Program-made: the position numbers and the translations under genes
In this document: positions 24,301-33,900 of the stretch, one piece after another
Layout of the letters: each line of letters begins with the position of its first letter
Position numbering within the stretch: the stretch's first letter is position 1
Assembly (NCBI GenBank): GCA_022393335.1
Contig: JAJEKB010020522.1
Coordinates: 377,653-441,652, forward strand
Reading direction: 5' to 3'
Length of the DNA: 64,000 nucleotides
Source of the DNA: Macrotrachela quadricornifera
Lineage: Eukaryota; Rotifera; Eurotatoria; Philodinida; Philodinidae
The notes under the pieces: model-generated
The model's database searches: none
What the model was told of the DNA's origin: nothing
The model's input: only the letters and a program-made list of their open reading frames with translations

Positions 24301-25328
24301 AAAATCTATAAATTATTATTATCACAACAATTAATGTAATTTTCTTTCTTATAGGACAATCAGTAAATTGGCTGTTGATTTTAGGATTATCTTTATTAGC
24401 TCTATTACTTGCTATATGTTGTTGTTGCTGTTGTCTTTATTGCTGGTTGTGGTAAATCTTTGCTTTTTTTACAATAGAAAAAAAAACTAATTTTATTTAT
24501 TGAGAATTATTAACAATTTATTTGTCTAATAGGGGTGCTGGTGCAAGACGTCGTCGACGAAAACGACCAAATGAAGAATCAGAAAAACAAACTATTATAC
24601 CAATCAATACAGTGGATGTAACACGAAAACGTCCGTTTTTTTTCCGATTTTTTCCTATTAAAAAATTGGATAGAAATACTTCCGATTACAATATACTCAA
24701 TAACAGTGTTAATATCAACAATACACCACTATCTAGATCTCCTATAAACGCATCTGATTCAAATTCTCTTAAATCTGCAACTATTAGTATTACTTCAAAA
24801 GAAAATATAAATTTATCAATATCTTCTACTAATCAAAGTAGTTCTGTCAACGTTATAAGAGTAAATAAAATTGAAAAACCACTTGAAACTGGAAATGCAT
24901 TGATAAAACCACCAAATTATACAGATAATATTGAAACAATTTCACCTACTGAGTACTCAACAGTTACTGTTCAAAAAGTGACTAAATCAACAAGATTAAA
25001 TGAAACAAACAATAGTCACAATGATACATCGCAGACAATTAATCAAGAGAGACCAAGTATTTCATCAACATTAACATCTAAATCAAATCCAATTAGTGTT
25101 ATTAAAATTCCACGAACAAAATCAGGCGCAACTCAACAACAACCATCTTCAAGTATTTGTACTGTTAGAGTTATTAAATTAGAAAAATCATCAACCAACA
25201 TACAATCGAAAATAGATCAAGTAAAAACTACAACACATTCAGTAGATCAAAATAAGAATGTAACAAATGGAATAACTGTAGTAAAACTTCCAAGAAATTC
25301 TATTGCAAATAAATCTCAGAGTTCATAA
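21351..25328 (+). CDS. single-pass surface protein with Thr-rich stalk
   Basis: Six exons join in phase: 21351-22400, 22568-22926, 22985-23446, 24248-24276, 24355-24451 and 24533-25328, 930 residues. Residues 1-17 are a signal peptide; the ATG at 21351 is preferred over an in-frame ATG at 21291. The ectodomain has many NxT/S sites, an RRRRR cluster at 208-212 (possible furin-type site) and a Cys/Ser cluster at about 250-282. Exon 3 encodes about 130 residues of Thr/Ser, a mucin-like stalk. Residues 640-661 are the transmembrane segment, ending in six consecutive Cys (likely palmitoylated), then WGAGARRRRRKRP as the stop-transfer. The 260-residue tail is disordered with a repeated short motif. 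Ligand unknown; adhesion or receptor role inferred. Confidence 0.8.
23059..23440 (+). repeat. ACA/ACAACA microsatellite encoding the Thr stalk
   Basis: Degenerate ACA repeats within exon 3 of the surface-protein gene. They encode runs of Thr with some Ser, Val and Glu. Both strands are open in other frames as a side effect of the repeat. Confidence 0.8.
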
Positions 25329-26685
25329 ATACTTAACATTTATTCATTAAAAACTGTATTTTATTTTCTAAGATTTTTATTCTCATATACACATAGATTA
25401 AAATTAGTAACTAAAGGAAACTCATATGGTTAAATGTAAACAAGAGAAAATTTGTTTTGAATGGCGTTACTCTTTTTTTTCTCTCTCAACGAGTCATAAT
25501 TCATCAACTTTATCATGAATCGTGACTCAATAAAGAAAAAAAAATGATTTTTCCTTTTCAACTGTTTACTTTTCGGATGGAATTAATTTATTTTTTTTTA
25601 TAGTTTTTTGTAAATATATAAATGAAATTTTTTCTAAATTGAAATAAGACTGTTCTAATGAATACCTTCATTAAGATAGTTTTTTCACATGATTATTCAG
25701 TGCATATAATGAATCAGAATAATTGTTGTATGATGAAAAGAATGGAACATGCAAAAGAACGCATCGCCATTGCTGGTCGGCAAGGTAAAAAAAATAAACT
25801 GACACAATTGGCTTAGTCTATGAATATGATTGTCGATGAATTGAGTCATGTCTATGTAATTGATTGCGACAACGATCGAATTATGAGTTAGGTAAAAGAA
25901 ATAATAGATAAGGTAGTTTTTTTTTTGAAAGACATAAAAATATACTAGAATCAGATCAATTCATTGATTTGTTGTTCAACAAGGAGAGTTGAATTTATAT
26001 TGCCACGAATTTTGGTAAACTTTCACTATTTGAGCTTGTTATTTAAATGAAATTAGAAATTTTGGAATTTGTTTTAATTAACAAATATATTTATAGGGTA
26101 CTATCAAAAACAAAAAATATTTATAGAATATCATCTGATTAAATTTGTTTTTTGCTATAACATTTAACATTTAATTTTTTCAAGGTTTTAATGAAAGTTT
26201 TTGCTTAATAATTTTTTGTAATTATTATTCAATGCTATAGATGATTATATTAAAATAAAAAAGCGAATAATATCATGCATATCATCTGCTATTTTACCCT
26301 GAAAAGTATTGTTTTTTCAAAAATCCTGGTTGAAATTGATCTTTCACTCTTTTAAAATATAAGACTTATATGCCATTGCATATAGAAGTAAGAAGAGGAA
26401 GATTATGTGAATATAACGATTATGAGTGTAAAATGCGATGCCTTAAATATGTATTTAACAAGCAAGTATGACGAATATTCTATTAGTTATGATTAATGAA
26501 TCCAGTTGATCAATATGTGGATTCAACCTTAGATTTTCTTAAAACTTTCAACAAAAGTTTGACACAAATATTTATCAACATAAAAAAAAACGCTGCTGTT
26601 ATTCGCTATACGACATGAGATAATTAACTGAAAAGTCGACGACAAGATTTTTATTGTTTTATATGTTTCTCAATTTAATACTTTT
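25329..26685. other. intergenic with an NHL relic
   Basis: About 1.35 kb without an intact gene. Apart from the relic at 25750-25905, only AT-rich DNA is seen. Confidence 0.4.
25750..25905 (+). pseudogene. relic of an NHL-repeat gene
   Basis: In the + strand one frame reads RIAIAGRQGKKNKLTQLA, a stop, then MIVDELSHVYVIDCDNDRIM and a stop. This is one NHL blade (AGGxGxGNxLNQL, VDxxxxVYVxDxxNDRIM) with two in-frame stops. It looks like a decayed fragment of the family represented at 2493-3452 and 14318-15733. Confidence 0.65.
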
Positions 26686-27231
26686 TACTAATGTCGGATT
26701 TTTTGAATAACTTTTTAACGGTTCAAGCTATGGAGTTCGGGTTTTCACTATTAGAAAGAGCAGAGCGAGGGATGTCAATCTGTATCAAATCCATTGAGTT
26801 CAAACCTCTTTTATATAGCTATTTGCAGTCAGATATCTTTTTCGTTGTCAATTTTCATGAATTTTCCTGATAAGTTAGCATCAAATTAGGCCAAAATATA
26901 GCTAAAATCTCCCTATATTTGTGCTAAAATTTTCGAATCTTTTCATTTGTTTTTTCTTTACGCTTCAAAGTTAAAATATGAAAATTTGGGCTACATTTTG
27001 GTCTAATTTGATGCTAACTTTTCCGGAAAACTCATGAAAATTGACAACAAAAAAGATATCTGGCTGCAAATAGCTATATAAAAGAGGCTTGAACTCAATG
27101 GATGTGATACAGATTGACATCCCTCGCTCTGCTCTTTCTAATGGTGAAAACCCGAACTCCATAGCTCGAATCGTTGAAAAATTATTCAAAAAATGTTCGT
27201 TGCTACTTTAAAAAAAATCTGACACTAATAA
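26686..27231. repeat. foldback element FB1
   Basis: Left arm 26686-26903 and right arm 26990-27231 are inverted copies over about 215 bp, with a loop of about 86 bp. The outer ends read TTAGTGTCAGATTTTTT in the same orientation. Each arm contains TTGAATAACTTTTT, then about 25 bases, then TTTTCACTATTAGAAAGAGC. The same framework recurs in FB2 (60173-60750) and FB3 (51549-52088), so this is a family of non-autonomous foldback elements. Confidence 0.8.
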
Positions 27232-27590
27232 TGAATCCAATGACATCCTAAACAATGTGAGATTGTTCAAATGCTCGAATATTTGTCTTTGATGAAGATA
27301 CTCTTTATCGATCGCCATGGATTATATCAATACAACGACGAGCCATGTTAAAAGTAGCCGATGTAAAATATTAATGTATTTTTCAATAAATTTCCCTGTA
27401 TGTCAATAGACCTGTATGATTCAGCAAATAAAGAGTAGTTGAGATAGTCTTACAGAGTACTAAAGTGTATAACAGATAAGCTGAGATCGTATACACACTG
27501 CAACTACTAAATCGAAATGATTTTTGAAGAAAAATCATTACATTGATAGTATTATCTCCGTATTCAAAAACCGATAAAACTGGCGTAATA
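27232..27590. other. intergenic, no gene seen
   Basis: AT-rich spacer between FB1 and the GTGACGGAATCAC element; nothing recognised. Confidence 0.4.
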
Positions 27591-27593
27591 ATA

Positions 27594-29248
27594 GTAGCGA
27601 CCTGTCCAAGCGTGACGGAATCACGTTTTTAAAATGATGATGTTTTTTCAACGTTTATTTCTTCAGAAATTTAACTAAAATTTTTGGACATAAACCAACT
27701 AGAATTATTCATGAAAAATCAATCGAGAAAAAACATTTCACATCATGTTTTGGAAGATGTAAAAAATTGATTATGAGAGTATGAGGCATATACTAGATAT
27801 TACGACTAGACTGATGCCTTCGACTTCGATAAGGAAAAAATAGCTCAAAATCATTATAAACCAACTACAGAATCGATTAGTGACGTTTTTATATTCTTTT
27901 GTCTATTTAAAAATACATTTTCAATACAAAACCAGAGAAAAACAATATTTTTATTTTTTTTAAAACTCACATTTATTGGATCCAATGATGATTCCGTCAC
28001 GTTTTTTCTAACTAAACAGAAACCTCGTTAAAAGCTAATTAGCTCTTCGAGAGTAGAAAGTAAAAAATTAGCGCTAGGACATTTCTAGATTCAAAACTAT
28101 CTTGCTTTTGGCTAAAAATAAGCTACAGAGTATTTTCATGACGGAATCATCATCATAGATTAATTAGCTTTCAAATACAAATAAGTTGCTTTGAGAGTGA
28201 TAGAACTTAGATCTCTTACTATAGCTAAAGAACCTAATCAAGGCTGTTTTAGAATATACGATCGACTTTTAAAAAAGGCATATTTACCTATGTGAAAAAT
28301 CACAAAATTAAACTCACAATATATAGTCATTTTCACCGAGTCAGACTGATATTTATGCAACAGCATTATTTCTCTAAAATATACGAGGCAATTTAGATAA
28401 AAACTATATTTTTCTAAGCTATCGATCATGTTCTATAACATAAGTGCATTCGGTTTGTTTATTTTCGTGGTTCAATTTTGTCTACAGAGGCGGACAGTTA
28501 CGTAGACAGGTCGTGGTATTACTAATCCTTGTGAATAAGATAGTACGTTCGAGTAGCCTCTATTGCCAGCTGAAATCATCGTCGATATACTCTCCAATCA
28601 AGTGACACGACGCAAAAACCATGTTTCTAAAGTCAAACATCGGTTTAAGCTAAGAAACTAGAACAAAAACGATGTTATGATATTTTCAGATTAAAACAGT
28701 CACTTATGAGTGATTCCGTCACGGCCCTCTTCGCCAGTCATAATGCTTATAAAAACCATTCAATATGTTGGTTAGATAGAGCATAAAAAACTGTATTTAG
28801 AGCACTACTTTTTGGAATAAAAAACCAGTTACTCTTGACTAGAAATGAATTATAGGTTATTTTCGTGACGGAATCACCTTCATCAATGTATTATGTTTAC
28901 ATATGTATATAACTTTTTTAACAAAATACTAAAAGATAGGTTCCATAATATCATTGTATAGAGTATTGAAAGCGACGTTAATTGATGTGAATAGTTTCCA
29001 AAATAGCAGATCTACATATGTGAAAAACTCAAAAATAAGAATCTTTGAAAAATATGAATTTTTATTACGTAGGAAGCACGTTATTTTTCTAGCATTTTTC
29101 TTCTAAAATATAACATAAACATGTAAAAAAAGAATTGCATTTCTATGCGTTATCATCCTCACTCTATAAGATGATCATAATGGTTTTGGCAAATTCAGTA
29201 AGTCAAATTTGCCCATCAGAGTCTACCGTTACGTGGACAGGTCGTTAA
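27594..29248. mobile_element. two diverged copies of a GTGACGGAATCAC element
   Basis: CGACCTGTCCAAG at 27599 recurs inverted as GTAGACAGGTCG (near 28515) and CGTGGACAGGTCG (near 29240). Inside, the palindromic-like block GTGACGGAATCA occurs five times in alternating orientation (near 27613, 27990, 28140, 28713 and 28864). The two halves (27594-28516 and 28517-29248) share further blocks such as CTATGTGAAAAA. No transposase frame was found. Likely non-autonomous TIR elements, one beside or inside the other. Confidence 0.6.
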
Positions 29249-30088
29249 ACAAATGTTAGAAGATGCCAATGAAAAGCATCCAAATATCAAACTAACCTAT
29301 GAAATTGGTAGTTGTGTTTCTTTTCTTGATCTACAGATAAGAAGTTAAGAAGGAAACTTAATAACATTTGTCCATCATAAAGAAGCAGCTGAACCTTATG
29401 TTGTACCATTCAAATCTGATCATCCACGACACATATTTGAAAATATTATCAGAGCTACTCTTTGTCGAGCTTTACGGTATTGCCCCATATTAGAAGAATT
29501 CAATAATGAACGTTGAGCTATAAAGTTGATGCTACTCTACAACGGATAATCTATATGTCAGTATGCTACTTAATTCTACGTTTGGTTCTCTCATAAATTT
29601 CACAAGTATCCAGTCAGATATATCTATCGACATTTTCACAAGTCTCTTGATCAAAACTCTCTCACATCAACATCTATTCTGTCAATGATTCATGACGAAA
29701 ATCAATATTTACTAGTGCGTAAACAACTACTTACTCAACCTTCCACAAGTGAGCATGCACGAGCATCAAGGGTTGCCAGTCAAATGGATCATACTAATCC
29801 AATATCAACCACGGATCCATTAATACAATCCAAATTACTTAAAACACAAGATAGGAAAAATTTATCATCTCCAATAATCATTCATTACACTTATGAACAG
29901 CGTTTCGCATATTATAAATCAAAAATACATCAAACATGGGAGAACATATTCCTACATACACCAGTGTTAGATAACCAATTGATAGTTGGAACTTGAAACA
30001 AATCTAATCTCACCAAAGCACTAGTTCGTCGATGTTCATATCAATCCAGAAAGACGAAACCAAAAAATAATCAAACTCAACATCAATA
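29249..30088 (+). pseudogene. Penelope-like (Athena-type) reverse transcriptase remnant
   Basis: The + strand encodes, with stops, the C-terminal half of a Penelope-like reverse transcriptase: VSFLDLQI, then AAEPYVVPFKSDHPRHIFEN, CRALRYCPILEEFN, KLMLLYNG, and finally HYTYEQRFAYYKSKIHQTWE and LVRRCSYQSRK. At least four in-frame stops interrupt it (for example after LDLQIRS, after FNNER and after LIVGT). The longest clean piece is 29685-29996. The thumb and C-terminal extension match the bdelloid telomere-associated Athena group by motif. No nuclease domain is seen. A hammerhead-like motif follows at 30291-30345. Confidence 0.8.
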
Positions 30089-30967
30089 AACCCATTCCGA
30101 CCAACAAACGCTAAACAAAAACATTACTGCGTACCAACTTCTACATTTGAATTACAGAATATACTATGTACTTATTTTCCTTTTCTATCTCTACCATAAT
30201 AATAAGTCCATACACATAAAATTCTCCTTTGCATCTTGTTTCCCACTTTTTTACCAGAGACGCTTCTTAAATAACGATACCAGAGTTAAAACCAACTAAT
30301 GAAGGCCCTTAAGGAAGATTGAAATCTGGATCTTGGTATACTGTACTCACCCTCAAACGCTGAATAAGACACGTCATTTTTGAAAAAAAACATGAGATTT
30401 TGTTCTTGTCCTTTTTAATATTTTGAGTAAATGTTTAACGACTTTTGATCGCTATTCATCAAAATAATATTTTTAAACTCATTCAAATGGTATTCATAGA
30501 AATAAGCCTAAGCACCAAATAGGAACTTTCTGATGGTTAATGAAGATTGTATTTATCTATTTTTAGCTTTTTTATTTCTAACTCTCAATGAAATTACTTT
30601 TTTATTTATTCAGAGGGAAAAAACGATTTAATCAAGACCATCATTCGAATAAACGAATAATAATATATAATAGATGCTTTAACTATGTGTCACGTTATGT
30701 TGCACAATTACTTTTTCTTTTTGCGTTTTTAGCTTTGATATCGATAGGAACAGAGAAATTCATCCAATAAAATAATTTGTAACTCGAACTGTTTATTCGT
30801 CATATCCTCTTTCGAAACGTAAAAGACGTTAAAAACAGATGACGACTGTTTCGTCCTTATGTTGTAATAACGAGAAAAGAAAAGAAAATGATATTTTTAT
30901 ACACACATAAAGTAAAATTAGTCGTGAAGCATACTGTCAATAAGTTCGATTGGTATTTTTCATCAAT
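30089..30967. other. element 3' flank and promoter side of the NYN gene
   Basis: No gene. The first 250 bases are probably the 3' untranslated part of the Penelope-like remnant, ending with the hammerhead-like motif. The rest is AT-rich upstream DNA of the gene starting at 30968. Confidence 0.4.
30291..30345 (+). ncRNA. degenerate type-I hammerhead ribozyme motif (copy A)
   Basis: Stem I ACCAA pairs with TTGGT; between them come CTAATGA (consensus CUGAUGA, one change), a short stem II (CTT-AAGG-AAG), GAAA, a minimal stem III with tetraloop CTGG, and the cleavage triplet ATC directly before the 3' strand of stem I. The order is exactly that of type-I hammerheads. Minimal stem III hammerheads are known from Penelope-like elements, and this copy lies just 3' of such a remnant. 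The core change suggests it no longer cleaves. Confidence 0.6.
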
Positions 30968-33900
30968 ATGAGTCTAACTACTGCATCTAGTGAAAATGTT
31001 TCCAATAAAAACAGGTAATACTTATCCACAATTGAGTTTAAAACCAACATATACTATTAGCATTTCGTTTGAAAATAGTCTCTGTTTAGTGGAGTAATGT
31101 AACCTCCTCCCATATTAGAAGCCCCCGGGAGGGATTCTAAACTGTCCATCATTCAGAGCTTTCAGAGAAAAATTTTATTCTATCTTACGATTTTTCAGAG
31201 ATTTCAGGTACAAATATTTCTGAAAGCTCTAATCGGTTTTCAGAATTTTGAAGGGTTGTTTGGGAGATTTCCAAGCAGATTTCGAGATTCTATTACTGAC
31301 AAATAAGAGTTTTATGCAACTTATCCCAAGATTCTTACAATTTATAAACTTTTTCCATGAAAAAACAAAGAACGATGTTCACAAATTAGTAAAAGGAGGG
31401 GGGTCGTTAAGAAGTGAAATCGGCCCCCTCCTGAAAAGTCATGTTACTCACTCCGACCAGTTAACTTTAACATGGCGAATTCGAAAATATTATGATCTTG
31501 TCTATCTCACAACAATCCAGCCGCATTCGATGGGCCACTAAACACGGAGTGGTGTAGTACTCGTTAATTCGATTCGAATTTTCAACTGTTCAGCTCTAGA
31601 CTTCATGTTTGGACTATTTGACTATTCAGAGTTTTTGTTTCATTCAATGTGTAGAATAAATTGCGGCAAAAAAGAATGTATGGAATCTTTAGTCCAGAAA
31701 GGATAGACGATTTCTTCGCGATTAATAATATATTTAAAAAGGAATAGGTAACGACGATTTAACTGTAGATTTATAGAAAAAATAATCAATATATTTTTTT
31801 AATTGAGCATTCATTATAAAATTAGTAGTTGGTGAAGATTTTACATTATATATTGTACAGAAACAATAAAATTCGTTTAAATTGATTATTCATTATGAAC
31901 GTAGTGAATGGTAAAAAGTTTACTGAAGTACTATTTCATAAAGGGAAATCGAACTTAAGGTCCCCCCGGGTCAAAAAAAATAATTTTCGTCAAAAATATC
32001 GATTTTGAGATTTATACATAATTAGATAGCCCGTAGTCTGTACTTTCGAATGCACTATGATTTATTGGTTTTCTGATGGTTTTTGAGGGTTTTATAACGA
32101 TTTTTCCGAAACGCCTAACACAGAAAAATACTTAAAGTAAAAATTTGTTTTGCGTTTTTCTCGAAAGTGTTTTTTTTTGTTTTATCTGTCTGTACTTCCA
32201 AGATTTCTCCACCATTCCGAATGCTAGAAAGCTCGGGAAAGTTTTAAAATGAAGCCAAAGCTCAGCGCTAGAGCATATCAAAGCCAGAATTTTTGTTTTC
32301 AATTTAGTTCCATATGAAAAAATCGAGTTTCCTAAAAAGTTAACCTCGAGTTTTTTCAAAAACCTTTTTAAAAAAACATTTTTTTTTTTTCAAAAAACCG
32401 GCTTTGATACGTTGTAGCGACAAGTGTTCTGGACATTCTGACGCTATCCCGAGGTCGATATCATTAAAACTGAGAAAAAAATCTTGGAATTACGAGCACC
32501 TACTTTTTGACCCTTAATATAAGGATAACTCTCGTAAAACTCAATATTATGAGCTCAATTTTTTACTGAAGACTATGCAAGGTTAGATACATATTCAGTA
32601 AAAATTTCATTAAAATTGGATGCTCTGGAAAAAAAAATAGATTTTTGACCCGGGGGGGGGGGGCCCTTAAACCATTCAACTACACGTCTTAAGTCAGTCT
32701 TCCGCCTTCACCCTCATGGAGCGAAACGCGTTGGCTCTATGTTTCGCCTTCATCCTTATCCAGCCAAACGCCCTATGTCTGTATTTAGTCTTCATCCATA
32801 TATGTAGAAGTCGAAGATGTTGAACGGAAAACTTCAATAGGTAAATAGTTGTGCTACACTTTCCAATAGTCGAATAGTTGAAAACCCGAATCGAATTAAC
32901 GAGTACTGCACTACTCCAGTATTTACCTGGACTGACCCTAATGCCCATCTTTTCAAGAGCTCATTCTTATATGAAAATTGTAGAATATGAAAAGTTCTTG
33001 CCGGTTGCTATTAATCTAAATTAGATCGACATAGTTTCTTTAATGAAACAAGTCGGAAACCAATAAAAAAAGGTTAAGATACTATAGAAAAAACGCGTGT
33101 TTAGTGGTCCATCGAATGCGGCTGGATTGTTGTGAGATAGACAAGATCATAATATTTTCGAATTCGCCATGTTAAAGTTAATTGATCGGAGTGAGTGACA
33201 TGACCTTTCAGGAGGGGGCCAATTTCACTTCTTAACGGCCCCCTCCTTTATTCAAAATGAGAGGAGCTTCTAATGCGTCTTGTGGATCGACTCCTCCAGG
33301 ATGGACTTCTAAGAGAGGGAAGGCTTCTAATGTGGGAGAATATCAAGGGAGAAAAATCAGATTTTGACGCCCAAAATCTGTTGAAATCTTTTGAAATACC
33401 TTCAAATCGGTTAAAATCTTAAAACTGCGCATGTAGAGTACCCACAACTCCTCATGGCCTATCCTATGGAGGTACTCATAGGACTCCATCGTCTATTCTA
33501 TGGGATATTCATAACTCCACATCACCTATCGTATGCAGGTATTCATAGGTCCTTATGACCTATTATAAGGTGGTATCCTTAGGTCCTCATCTCCTAGTAT
33601 ATGAAGGTATCCTGAGGATCTTATCTCCTATTACATAAAGGTACCGTTGGGTCTTCGAGTCTTACTATCTGAAGGTACCATTCGGTCTTCATATCCTATT
33701 AAACGAAGGTATCCCTAGGTCCTCATGTCCTACTATATGAAGGAAGCCTTGAATTCTCAAATCTTATAATATGCAGGTACCCTTAGACCCTCATCTCCTA
33801 TTACATAAAGATACCCCTGGCTCCTCAAGTACTGTTATATTGAGAAACCCTTAGGTTCTCATCTCCTGTTATATACAGGTACCCTTGGTCCTCGAGGACT

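Noticed and set aside
26971..27189. 72-codon minus-strand frame
   Set aside because: It is the arm of foldback FB1; the mirrored arm has the same words with stops.
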